From an uncultured Tropicimonas sp. (GTDB lineage: Bacteria > Pseudomonadota > Alphaproteobacteria > Rhodobacterales > Rhodobacteraceae): a DNA stretch of 40,395 nucleotides. Where the stretch lies: positions 1-40,395 of the forward strand of contig CANMIP010000038.1 in assembly GCA_947497945.1 (NCBI GenBank). The letters run 5' to 3'. A program made the translations under genes and the position numbers. Below, one piece after another: positions 1 to 8,004 of this stretch. Position 1 is the first letter of the stretch. Each line of letters opens with the position of its first letter. A model generated the notes under the pieces. That model searched no databases. It was not told where the DNA came from and saw only the letters and a list, made by a program, of their open reading frames with translations.

Positions 1-968
1 TTCCGTAGTCTGCGAAAGCGTCATCGGGCGACAGCATCGGGTGCGCCTCGCCGTCGCCCTTGACCTGGGTGACTTCGATCAGCGGTTCCCACCGCATCCG
101 GCGCTCGGCATAGGCGGCGTCGATCGGGGTCTTGTCCGTCAGCGTCACGTCATCGAACATCAGGCCATTCGACAGATTGCCATTGTGAGGAATGGCCAGC
201 ACCTGCCCGCCGGTTAGCGTTTCGTACCGCTCCATCCAATCCCAGAGATCTTCGGGGTCGTCACTGTCATAGGCGCTGAAGGGGACAACCTGGTCGGCCT
301 CCGCCTTGCTGTCCCTGAAAATGAGATTGCGGTGCAGGTTGTTGCCGTCTGGGCCGGACGTCCATTCATAGCCGATCAGGGCGGTGAACGCACCAGGATC
401 GTTGTGCTGCTCGGCGGCCTCGGTGATACGCTCCCACATGGTCTGGACAAGCGGGCTGTCAGCCAGTGGATCGCCGCCACTTGGACCGGACGAGAATGCG
501 CTGCCCCAGTAAACATAGGCTTCGTCCTTGGCCTCCTTGGTCCGGGGCGAAAAGATGTCGCTCAACCCGGCGGCCCATTCGTTGCCCTCGAGTAGCGGGC
601 TGTCTTCGTCGAGCGCGATATAGAGACCGAGGTTCTCGGCGTGATCGGCAACGACCAGAAAATCCAGCGGCCGCTGCAGACGCGCCGGGATGCCGTTCGA
701 CGACGTGACAACCTGCCCCTTGGCAAAACGATAGGCGTCGTCAGGTGTGGTTGTTGCACCGGTAAGTCCTGCATCGGCGGAATATGCGGTGTGCAGATGG
801 GTATCGCCGAAGAGGACCTGGTCGGGATAATCGTGTTGCAGATACGGCGAGTATTCGGTTTCCGTATCCGGCGACGTCATCCCCACGAGTTCCTGGGCAG
901 TCGCTGCCTGGGCTGCCAGTATGGCGGTTCCGCCAAGAAACGCCGCTTTGAGAATACTGAAAGTCATA
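1..968 (-). CDS. DUF3604 exported protein, 3' end beyond the window
   Basis: Reading starts at 966-968 on the minus strand and stays open for 322 codons to the left edge, so the C-terminal part is missing (family members as I recall run to about 600 residues or more). The N-terminus is a signal peptide ending in a TAQA-like site, followed by LFGDTHLHTAYSADAG and PLDFLVVADHAENLG. The HLH and DH motifs resemble metal ligands of PHP-type hydrolases, and the order fits DUF3604. Later GYEWTS and IPHNGNLSNGLMF also fit. The substrate is unknown; DUF3604 has no settled reaction. Location is probably periplasm. It is the last visible gene of a minus-strand series of secreted proteins, 63 bp after the preceding barrel gene. 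Family call is confident, function is not. Confidence 0.88.
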
Positions 969-1031
969 TTGTTCCTGCCCTACAAATTGTGAATGGTCAC
1001 GCGCCGGTTCCGGTTTCCGCGCCGACCCCGT

Positions 1032-1799
1032 TCAGAACCTGAACGTGGCTCCGAGAAGCGGACCGGACTGAGTAACGTCAAATACGATGCCATCCTGCTC
1101 GTAATCGACGGCGAGGTGGCGCCACGCCATGGTCAGGCCAAACCGCTCGGTGACGGCATAGGTGGCGCCGGCCATCACGCTCCATTCGAGATCCGCCCCC
1201 ACGCCAAAGCCACCAACCTCCGCACTTCCGAAGAGGTCCCAGCGATCAGAGGCATCATATTGGCCGGCGATGCCGATCAGCGGATCGACCCAGCTGGCGT
1301 CAGAGCTTTCCGTGTACTTTCCGAGGCCGGTCGCCGACTGGGTCTTGACCGTGATCTCGTTGTCGAGCCACCAGGCGCGGAACCCGATATAGGCATCGAC
1401 GTTGTACTGGTCGCTCTGCGCGACCGAATGGCCCACGGCAAACGCAAGGTTCGATGTCCGGCTCACCACCTCGACGCTGTCGACGATCGGCCCGCCAATG
1501 CCCTCTGTCGCGGTCGTCTGCACCGCTGATCCGTCGAAAAACACCGACCACGGGCCGTTGCGCGCGCTGGCAAACAGGAACAATCCGTAATCGAGATCGT
1601 CCACGATATCGCCGAACGAGAGCGAGACTTCCTCGGACGGCACACCGGGCACCGTGCCCAGATCGCCCTCAAGACCGGCAAGCCACGCATAGGGCGAAAC
1701 CTTGAACTCCCATGCGGATTCTGCGTTTGCCGAGGTGAACGAAATTGCCACAGCAGACAAGCCCAGTGCAGCAGCGCCAAGACGCAAAAAAACAGTCAT
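1032..1799 (-). CDS. outer-membrane beta-barrel protein
   Basis: 255 residues from the ATG at 1797-1799, chosen because a strong GGGAGGTGGGAG ribosome site lies directly upstream; a TTG at 1820 would cover that site. A signal peptide (hydrophobic core about residues 5-20, cleavage near SANA/ES) precedes alternating strands rich in aromatic residues (WEFKVSPYAWLAGLEGDLGT, FVPF-like ends), and the protein ends in aromatic-terminated GATFRF, the usual barrel C-terminal signature with terminal Phe. It resembles the general outer-membrane protein beta-barrel group. It sits between a DUF1254 gene and the DUF3604 gene, all on the same strand, so it may supply an outer-membrane pore or lipid-binding barrel for that set. 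No ligand can be assigned. Confidence 0.8.
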   Translation of the reverse strand: MTVFLRLGAAALGLSAVAISFTSANAESAWEFKVSPYAWLAGLEGDLGTVPGVPSEEVSLSFGDIVDDLDYGLFLFASARNGPWSVFFDGSAVQTTATEGIGGPIVDSVEVVSRTSNLAFAVGHSVAQSDQYNVDAYIGFRAWWLDNEITVKTQSATGLGKYTESSDASWVDPLIGIAGQYDASDRWDLFGSAEVGGFGVGADLEWSVMAGATYAVTERFGLTMAWRHLAVDYEQDGIVFDVTQSGPLLGATFRF

Positions 1800-1836
1800 C
1801 TCCCACCTCCCAAGGTGCAACTTCTTCTCTCTCAGA

Positions 1837-1883
1837 GACTGGCGACGGGCCTGAGCCGCTGGATGATTGAATGCCCGCCAGTC
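1837..1883 (-). repeat. 8-bp inverted repeat in the leader of the barrel gene
   Basis: GACTGGCG at 1837-1844 and CGCCAGTC at 1876-1883 are perfect inverted arms 31 nt apart, 38 nt upstream of the barrel protein start. The 253-bp gap 1800-2052 has no other gene. It could be a leader hairpin or an operator for an internal promoter; it could also be chance. Confidence 0.3.
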
Positions 1884-2052
1884 TTCATTCCGTTCGCCTT
1901 TCAGGCTGCGTTCGGCGCCAGCGTTTCAAGACAGATCAGAGGACCCGACGAGTCCACACTCGAAGCGAACGGCAATGGCGCGCTCAAACAGGAAGCGCTA
2001 CCCATTACAGGGTCAGTTTCCTGGCTTGGGTCACGCTACCGCCAAACCTGTT

Positions 2053-3084
2053 TCAATCGACCGGCTCGATCTCCGGGAAAGTCCAGCTGCCGTCGAGGAT
2101 TTCCGCGCGTGGCTCATAGAGGCGGATGGAATGGTTCCAGCCGGGCGAGATCGGGATGCAGTTGATCCGGCCATCCTCGCAGCTACCGAAATGCAGTGTG
2201 TAGGACCCGTCGTCATTCGGTGTCGCGCTGACATTGTTGTAGCTGTTCACGCCAAGATCGTTCGGTTCCAAGTAGCCGTCGGCATTGTAGACCGTGACCG
2301 ACCAGAACGCGTCGACCGGCACGTCCTTGACCGTGACCGCATGCGGGGTCTCGCCGTCATTGGCCTCCACGCCGTCGACAACATAGGACGCGGCGGTGCG
2401 CGGCAGCCCACCCCACCCCGCAGCGGCACCGACGAGGTGGTCGATCGGGCGGGTCTGCTCCTTCGTGCCAAACGCATATCTTGCGTCAAAGCCAAGCACA
2501 GCGATATCGCTCAGCGCCTTGCGGGCCACGCCGAGGCTTTCCAGATCCCAGTCAGGGGCCTCGAATGGCCCGGAGCCGCCACCGCTCACCTGTATCGCGT
2601 CCTGCGCGGCATGAGCCTCTGCGATGTCGTCCGGGTTGCCGACGTCGGCAAAGGTGCGGAACGCCACGAAGGCAAAGCGGGTACCGACCTCATCCTCGGT
2701 TAGCGTGTAGGTCCCGGGCTTGGCCTCGGCAAACAGGTAGTGATCCTGATTGATCACGAGCATCGATTGATAGCGCCCGTCCGCGTCGGGCAGGGTGATT
2801 TCCGCAGGCTCCGACAGATCCAGCATCAGGCCCGAATACAGCGTGTCCTGGTTCATTCGGATGACGGCCTGATTGTCCGGAGTGATGGGGTCGCGCACAT
2901 GGGCAAATTTGCCAAAACCTATCCCGTACATCTCCATCTGCGAGCGGATCATGTGATCGGTTTCAGCGCGCACGAAGGTCTCGACCGTGACCTCTTCGGC
3001 AAACGCCAGCGTCGGTGCGCAGAGCGCGAGCGTCAGTATCAGTTTCGATTTCATTTCCATTTCCATTTCCATTTCCATTTCCAT
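2053..3084 (-). CDS. DUF1254/DUF1214 exported protein with MEMEME start
   Basis: 343 residues from the ATG at 3082-3084, which shares its A with the TGA stop of the preceding gene (TGATG), suggesting translational coupling. The first eleven residues are alternating Met-Glu from a hexamer repeat, then Lys-Ser-Lys and a signal peptide (LILTLALCAPTLAFA). The true start may be the last ATG (3052-3054), giving 333 residues and a normal signal peptide. The N-terminal half has the DUF1254 signature RMNQDTLYSGLMLDL and VINQDHY; the C-terminal half has the DUF1214 signature AFWSVTVYNADGYLEPND and DDGSYTLHFG. It is a diverged tandem paralogue of the upstream gene (shared GWGGLPR, DGSWTFP). DUF1254 proteins are periplasmic and of unknown activity. 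Confidence 0.9.
   Translation of the reverse strand: MEMEMEMEMEMKSKLILTLALCAPTLAFAEEVTVETFVRAETDHMIRSQMEMYGIGFGKFAHVRDPITPDNQAVIRMNQDTLYSGLMLDLSEPAEITLPDADGRYQSMLVINQDHYLFAEAKPGTYTLTEDEVGTRFAFVAFRTFADVGNPDDIAEAHAAQDAIQVSGGGSGPFEAPDWDLESLGVARKALSDIAVLGFDARYAFGTKEQTRPIDHLVGAAAGWGGLPRTAASYVVDGVEANDGETPHAVTVKDVPVDAFWSVTVYNADGYLEPNDLGVNSYNNVSATPNDDGSYTLHFGSCEDGRINCIPISPGWNHSIRLYEPRAEILDGSWTFPEIEPVD
3052..3084 (-). repeat. hexamer repeat (ATGGAA)5-ATG at a start codon
   Basis: Six in-frame ATG codons are spaced 6 nt apart (3084, 3078, 3072, 3066, 3060, 3054 as first bases on the minus strand), separated by GAA. Each unit also supplies a GGAAATG core, so earlier units can act as ribosome-binding sequence for later ATGs. 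Slippage by whole units keeps the frame and only lengthens or shortens the N-terminus. Confidence 0.95.
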
Positions 3085-4157
3085 CAGTTCGCGGGAACAA
3101 CGCCGGGGAAGGTCCAGCTTCCATCAATGGCTTCCGGCTCGGGCCGATACATCCGGACGACGTAATTCCACCCCTCCACCAGCGGCAGGCAATTCACGCG
3201 ATCGTCTTCGCAGCCGCCAAGATGAACCGTCATCGAGCCGTCGTCGTTCTGCGTCCCCATGACCGAGTTCACGTTGTAGGCGTTTCGGTCATTCTTCTCG
3301 AAAAAGCCGCGGTCGTTGTAGAGGCTGACGGACCAGAACGCTTCCACCGGCACATCCGCGGGGACGTCGATCTTGTATTCGCCCACGGGCAGCCCCGGAT
3401 CGGCGCCAACATAGAACGCCTCGCGTTCGGGCAGGCCGCCCCAACCGATGGCGGTGTTGAGCAGGTGGTTGATCGGGTCGACCTCGTTCTTCGGGCCAAA
3501 GCCGCCGGAGCTGTCGGCTAGGAATGGCAGCAGCGCGTTCAGCCCCGCGACCAACGCCTCGTAGCTCTCTTCGTCATAATCCGGCAGGATGAATGGCTGC
3601 GACGACGCGGCCTCGGCACTCATCTGATCCTGAATCGCATGTACGGCAGATACATCGTCAGGGTCGGACGCATCCACAAGCGTGCGCATGAAAACAATGA
3701 CATAGGGCGTGTCGAAGGTCTCTGTGTCGAGCGTGTAGCTGCCCCCGCCGTGGAACACATCGTTGATATAGTGGTCCTGATTGACGATCATCGCGGACAT
3801 GTAGCGCTCGCCCACCTCGGGCAGCGTGAGCGTCGCGCCTTCGCTGATATCGACGACCGCCGTGCTGTAGAGCGTGTCGAAATTCATCCGGATCGTCGGC
3901 TGGTTGTCCACATCCCCCGGTTCGCGGAAGTGGAAGAAGCGATTCACGCCGCCGGCGAGGGACACGTATTTGGCCAGTTCGATATCCGTCGCGGCGCGGG
4001 TAAAATTGCCGATCATCACCGGGATTTCGCGGGCCTCTACCAGGGCATCAAGAGTGGCGCCCGCGTTTTGCGCATCGGCGCCCGCCGCCCCAAAGAATGC
4101 CGCCCCGGTCAGGGCGAGCGCAAATGGCGCAATCCGGCCATGGGTGGTTTTTTTCAT
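3084..4157 (-). CDS. DUF1254/DUF1214 exported protein
   Basis: 357 residues from ATG 4155-4157, preceded by AAGGGAGCAAGAA; a longer GTG frame from 4322 overlaps the upstream gene and lacks signal-peptide character. A signal peptide (hydrophobic stretch IAPFALALTGAAFFGAAGADA) is followed by the DUF1254 core (FRE...IRMNFDTLYSTAVVDIS, MIVNQDHYINDVF) and by the DUF1214 core (VEAFWSVSLYNDRGFFEKND, NDDGSMTVHLGG, WNYVVRMYRP, ending DGSWTFPG). It is coupled through a TGATG junction to the paralogue downstream, and lies 43 bp after the small periplasmic protein gene. The activity of the family is unknown; periplasmic location is inferred from the signal peptide. Confidence 0.9.
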   Translation of the reverse strand: MKKTTHGRIAPFALALTGAAFFGAAGADAQNAGATLDALVEAREIPVMIGNFTRAATDIELAKYVSLAGGVNRFFHFREPGDVDNQPTIRMNFDTLYSTAVVDISEGATLTLPEVGERYMSAMIVNQDHYINDVFHGGGSYTLDTETFDTPYVIVFMRTLVDASDPDDVSAVHAIQDQMSAEAASSQPFILPDYDEESYEALVAGLNALLPFLADSSGGFGPKNEVDPINHLLNTAIGWGGLPEREAFYVGADPGLPVGEYKIDVPADVPVEAFWSVSLYNDRGFFEKNDRNAYNVNSVMGTQNDDGSMTVHLGGCEDDRVNCLPLVEGWNYVVRMYRPEPEAIDGSWTFPGVVPAN

Positions 4158-4200
4158 TTCTTGCTCCCTTTCGGGCAGTTTCTGGAAGTGGCGCTTCAGG

Positions 4201-4578
4201 TCACTCAAATGCTTCGAACGTTTCCTTGACTGCAATATCGACAGCGCCGGACAACAGCCTGCCCGGATCATCATCACAGGCGTCTTCCAGCTCTTCGACG
4301 AATTCGTCCTTGAGGCTTGCACGGTCCTGTTCGTCAGGAACCTCTGCCAGGACGTCGATCTGGCGATTGTAGAGAGAAATCATCGCCATCAGGCGCACGA
4401 TCTCTGCCACCTTGTCCTCGTCATCGCCATAAGTGTCGAGGATGCTTCCACAACTGTGGTGCATATACGGTTGGGCCTCTGCGAAAGTCTGATCCATTAT
4501 CTCGTCGGCTTGTGCAAAACTGCCAAGGACGAACAGGCACGCTGTCGCGGCGGCAAGGTCTTTAAGGGGGCGTATCAC
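4201..4578 (-). CDS. small secreted protein, unknown family
   Basis: 125 residues with a GTG start at 4576-4578, supported by GAGGA seven bases upstream. A short signal peptide (LAAATACLFVLGSFAQA/DE) leaves a mature acidic, helical protein of about 100 residues. The mature part has exactly two cysteines (in HHSCGSIL and EDACDDD), which could form one disulfide in the periplasm, a layout like that of small acid-stress periplasmic proteins, but I see no sequence match to HdeA. It lies between the glycine-zipper gene and the DUF1254 pair in one strand series. I do not recognise it. Confidence 0.75.
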   Translation of the reverse strand: MIRPLKDLAAATACLFVLGSFAQADEIMDQTFAEAQPYMHHSCGSILDTYGDDEDKVAEIVRLMAMISLYNRQIDVLAEVPDEQDRASLKDEFVEELEDACDDDPGRLLSGAVDIAVKETFEAFE

Positions 4579-4633
4579 TATGAATTCCTCGTCGTTTTGT
4601 GGTCAGTTCATTCGGGCGATCAGAGGATCATCG

Positions 4634-4843
4634 TTACTTTCTGTAACCAGCAATCGCACCAACAACGGCACCGCCTTTCGCTCCGTTGTTGCCCCCCACA
4701 AGGTAGCCGACACCTGCGCCGACAGCCGCACCGCCAACTGTATTTTGGAGCTGTGTGTTCGCCATGGCAGGCGAGCTCATTGCCAAGCCCATCGCCAGCG
4801 CCAATGCGAGTGACGCCGAAAGCGCCGTTAGTCTGATTTGCAT
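4634..4843 (-). CDS. glycine-zipper small protein
   Basis: 69 residues from ATG 4841-4843, with GGAGG six bases upstream (the in-frame TTG at 4849 would sit on that site). A signal peptide (SASLALALAMGLAMSSPAMA) precedes a mature part consisting almost wholly of a Gly-x3-Gly zipper: VGGAAVGAGVGYLVGG and GAVVGAIAGY. Such small zipper proteins insert in or associate with the cell envelope, and some are toxic or pore-lining, but no role can be given here. It lies in the exported-protein series under the AraC-type regulator. Confidence 0.85.
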   Translation of the reverse strand: MQIRLTALSASLALALAMGLAMSSPAMANTQLQNTVGGAAVGAGVGYLVGGNNGAKGGAVVGAIAGYRK

Positions 4844-4949
4844 GTGCAACCTCCATTCCTGTTGTGTGAAAGAAGGTGCGGACTGGCACCCTCTTCTTGT
4901 GAAACTCTGACACTCGGCAACGCGTAGGATGCTCGGGCTGCCGCCCGCA

Positions 4950-5738
4950 TCACCCCTTTGGGAACACGAACTGAACTTGCAGGCGGAACCGCCAGTCCTC
5001 CGGCCCGCCTTCGGGGCTCTCCAACCATTTGCCGACGCCGGCCTGGAAATTGATAGGCTTGCCGCCGATGACAGCCAGCTTGGACACCGAGGCGTTCAGG
5101 GGCACAGACCAGCTTTCCGTTTCCCAGTCATAGGTGCTTTCACTCTGGAGCGAATACGTCCACGCGCCTTCCGTTGAATAGGCCACGAAGGGCTGGACGA
5201 ACGTGGCATTGGTGGGCACCTTCGGATCGTCTTCCAGATCCCACAAGTGGTTGGCCAGCATGCCAAAGGTCCACGGTCCCGTCTGCTTCAGCACAATGCC
5301 GGTGATGCCGGCAGCCCAGGTATCGCTCGAGACGTCGGAATAGGTCGGGAAGCGGACAACTGGACCCACGCCCCAGATCAGGCTCGACTCGGTGGTCCCG
5401 GAGTACCAGGCTTTCGCCAGAACATCGCCGAAGCCGCTCTGGGAGGTGCCAGGGATCACGTCCTCCTGCCAGATATAGGGTATGATCGTCCGCGTGATGA
5501 TGGTGGCGCCGTTGTCGAGTGCAAAGGGGATGATCGGCTGCAGGTTCAACGTCGTCCGGTTGCCTTCATTCGTCAGGCCGAGATTGTCGTCATAGTTGAG
5601 TTGGAACGGCACGGAGATGATGGCCGCGAGTGGGTTCGCCAGCTCTTGTGCAAGGTCGGCGGCGTCCTGTGCGATGGCTGCGACGGGGAAGCACAGGCCG
5701 CACATGACAAGTGTCGCACGACACGGGGTGGTCTTCAT
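4950..5738 (-). CDS. outer-membrane transporter-like protein (phenol MetA family type)
   Basis: 262 residues from ATG 5736-5738, with GGGAG upstream. A signal peptide ends near AAIAQ/DA. The mature start LANPLAAIISVPFQLNYDDNLG and the strand pattern IIPYIWQEDVIPGTSQSGFGD and VGPVVRFPT match the beta-barrel family often annotated 'transporter' or 'MetA pathway of phenol degradation'. It ends RLQVQFVFPKG. It is first in the minus-strand series and divergent from the AraC-type regulator gene, 119 bp apart, so it is the likeliest direct target. The gene at 35494-36309 is a distant paralogue (LANVTAFNIQNYY opening). The substrate is unknown. Confidence 0.85.
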   Translation of the reverse strand: MKTTPCRATLVMCGLCFPVAAIAQDAADLAQELANPLAAIISVPFQLNYDDNLGLTNEGNRTTLNLQPIIPFALDNGATIITRTIIPYIWQEDVIPGTSQSGFGDVLAKAWYSGTTESSLIWGVGPVVRFPTYSDVSSDTWAAGITGIVLKQTGPWTFGMLANHLWDLEDDPKVPTNATFVQPFVAYSTEGAWTYSLQSESTYDWETESWSVPLNASVSKLAVIGGKPINFQAGVGKWLESPEGGPEDWRFRLQVQFVFPKG

Positions 5739-5787
5739 CTGCGGGGCTCCCTTCGAGATCCTTTTGCGTATGGGGCCATTCCGTCAT

Positions 5788-5814
5788 TTAGCCTTGCCAA
5801 CAGGTTAGCATTGC
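5788..5814. promoter_or_regulatory. direct repeat, candidate AraC-type operator
   Basis: TTAGCCTTGC (5788-5797) and TTAGCATTGC (5805-5814) match at 9 of 10 bases and are 17 bp apart start to start, in the 119-bp region between the divergent barrel gene and the AraC-type regulator. AraC-family proteins often bind direct half-sites, so this is a reasonable operator candidate. Binding is inference. Confidence 0.45.
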
Positions 5815-5857
5815 ACCGCCGGACATTTTGCGACAAGTTTCTTGCGTGAAAAGAAAT

Positions 5858-6862
5858 ATGGTGAACCTCGTCGAACTCGTTCACGTCGTCGAACTGCTTG
5901 ATCGGTTCGCGGCGCGGTTGATCGTGGATAGAGCGCTTCGCTCTGCGGGACTCGATCGGGCGATGCTCGACGGGGTCACAGGTTTCATCCCCTATGCTGC
6001 CGAAGCCGTCCTAGTCGACTCGGTCGCACGGGCAATTGGCGACCGCCACCTCGGGGCGCGGATCGGGCAGGCCTTCGACTATTCGGCCTATGGTGCGTTT
6101 TCGCATTTCGTATTGGGCGCGCCGGATCTGGCATCGGCATTGGAACGCGGGCGGCGGGCCTTGTTGTTCACGCATCCCGGGTCGGAGATCACCCTGCGAG
6201 AGACCGAAACGCATCTGGTTGTCGGGCGTGACTCCAAGGGCCTGTCCGTGGTCGGGCATCACCACCTCGACGAAGGCGCGCTGTTTGTCATTGGGCAGGT
6301 CGCGCGTCATTTTCTCGGGGCCGAGTGGACGCCGGACTGGGCCGAACTGCCGGAAACCAACGCCCGTGAGCTTGCGGTCCTTGAAGACCTTTTGGGCACC
6401 ACGATCCGCGCGGGAGCCCCGGTGCCGAGCGTCGCCATTCGCTTGACTGATCTCGCGGCGTTCAATCCCGGCCCACCGAAGCCAGAGAGAACGATGTCCC
6501 TCGGCGAGTTGGGGCTCCTGATGGACATCGCGCCTTCAAGAACCATGGAGGATGCCGTGGTTCAGATGCTGACCATCACATCCGCAAGCGGCCAGACGGA
6601 TGAACGCTCCATCGCCCGGTTGCTTGCCATCGGACCGAGGTCCCTCCAACGCGCCTTGAGGGGCGAGGGTACGACCTTTCGTGAAGTCCGATTAAGAGTC
6701 GTCTGCGATCGCGCGCGGTCGCTTCTTTCTGAAACTGACATGTCACTGGCGGAGATTGGAAAGTTCTTGGGGTACTCAGATCCGCGAAGTTTCCGTCGCG
6801 CCTTCAAGGACTCGACGGGTCATGCCCCGAGTGGCTTCCGTAAAGCTGCAAAGACAGGATGA
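5858..6862 (+). CDS. AraC-family transcriptional regulator (arabinose-binding-domain-like sensor)
   Basis: 334 residues from ATG 5858; GTG 5846 and TTG 5828 are in-frame alternatives and no start has a strong ribosome site. The N-terminal two thirds follow the OruR/ArgR-like sensor pattern (AGLDRAMLDG early, GERI-like DRHLGARIGQAFDYSAYGAFSHFVLGAPDLASALE, then a VVGHHH... core), used by many regulators of aromatic or lipid catabolism. The C-terminal 100 residues hold two helix-turn-helix units (RSIARLLAIGPRSLQRALRGEGTTFREVR and SLAEIGKFLGYSDPRSFRRAFKDSTGHAPSGFRK), the second being the AraC signature. It is divergent from the exported-protein series and probably controls it. The ligand is unknown. 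Confidence 0.92.
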   Translation: MVNLVELVHVVELLDRFAARLIVDRALRSAGLDRAMLDGVTGFIPYAAEAVLVDSVARAIGDRHLGARIGQAFDYSAYGAFSHFVLGAPDLASALERGRRALLFTHPGSEITLRETETHLVVGRDSKGLSVVGHHHLDEGALFVIGQVARHFLGAEWTPDWAELPETNARELAVLEDLLGTTIRAGAPVPSVAIRLTDLAAFNPGPPKPERTMSLGELGLLMDIAPSRTMEDAVVQMLTITSASGQTDERSIARLLAIGPRSLQRALRGEGTTFREVRLRVVCDRARSLLSETDMSLAEIGKFLGYSDPRSFRRAFKDSTGHAPSGFRKAAKTG

Positions 6863-7177
6863 CCCCGTCAAAGAGCGGTGTAAGGTTCACCTGCCCCAAA
6901 ACACCAATTGATTGTGCAATTTCAGAAGTGGGTCACATGCAGAATTGCATCGACGATGCTCATGCCCTGGAAATTCTCCGCCAAGGTGCGACAAGAACAC
7001 TGGTTACGATGTTTAGGTGTGTCCGGCAGTTGGAGAACGAAAGACGCCCGTCGCGTTCCCTCCGCCACCTGAAGGGTTGGCAGTTGGGGGCATCATCTAC
7101 CTCTAGCCCAGATTCCCAAACGCCTTTCTGGTGGACTCGTCAAACGTTGATGTGGCGTTGATGTAAAACGCGACATC
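6863..7177. other. intergenic, no gene recognised
   Basis: Short open frames here (for example plus-strand 6859-7161) have no start signal, no family resemblance and overlap the stop of the regulator gene. No transposase or integrase motif was seen. Confidence 0.5.
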
Positions 7178-7209
7178 AAAAACTTGATCGGCCGAAGCCG
7201 ACTTCAAGT
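7178..7209 (-). terminator. rho-independent terminator of tRNA-Met
   Basis: On the minus strand, ACTTG-AA-GTCGGC-TTCG-GCCGAT-CAAGT folds into a stem with a TTCG tetraloop and a two-base bulge, followed directly by TTTTT (A-run 7178-7182 on the plus strand). It begins 22 bases after the tRNA 3' end. Confidence 0.75.
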
Positions 7210-7231
7210 CTTTGATATTGTGTTGGAATTC

Positions 7232-7308
<77 letters not shown>

Positions 7309-8004
7309 ACAAGAGATGCTCTTCTAGGCCCGCTCTGTTCTGGCCGCAAGAGCAAAAACACAGGCGAGATCAAAAAAACGTCACAAAACCGCAGGACCGT
7401 GAAAGACGCTTCCGAACACACAGTGGCAGCACGTTCCTGACGGGAGCAATTTGCGCGGTCTTGGGAAGAGATCCGCCCTGTGCTATCGGCAAGAAGAGCA
7501 CCGGCGGAGGCGATCATGCAGCGACCCAAGGGATTCCCGACCCGCACAACAATGCCGGATGACAGCTCGGGCATCCTAAATCCGATCGCGACCATCGTGT
7601 CCCTTTTCCCCGAGGTATTGTTGCCCAAGTTACTCTCCTTAAAGGATCACAGGATGCAGGGCGATTTCGGCGGCTTCAGCGGTGTCTTCGGCTGTTGCGG
7701 AGCAATGCTCGTGATCTGGAGCTGGGCTGTCCCCTTTGCCCTGTTTGCTTCCAGCAAAAAGGCTGCTCGATCTCGAAGGACCGATTGGCTGGGCGTCCTG
7801 ATGGCGGCGAAGTCCCGAAACGCGCCCGTCCCATCAGTTTCCATTTACGTCTTGCGCGATGGCAATTGCCGCGGAACTCAGGACAGTGCCTACGCCCGGG
7901 TCGAGGTCGTACCACCCGGGAGCTGGAGCGGATCCGGAGCTGCCGATCCGCAGGCGGCCTTCAAGCCCCGCCTAACTCCGTTTTGATCCATGGTGAGCTT
8001 CAGG
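7309..8004. other. about 700 bp without a convincing gene
   Basis: Open frames exist on both strands (plus 7480-7986, minus 7647-7844), but none has a good start signal or recognised domain. The minus-strand peptide is proline/lysine-rich at its end (PKTPLKPPKSP), typical of a non-coding stretch read as protein. The pair GCAAAAAGGCTGC and nearby GC-rich inverted stretches suggest structured DNA or RNA, but I found no match to tmRNA, SRP RNA, RNase P or 6S RNA. Confidence 0.4.

Noticed and set aside
3052-3084. On/off phase-variable repeat
   Set aside because: The unit is 6 bp, so slippage cannot shift the frame; only N-terminal length would vary.
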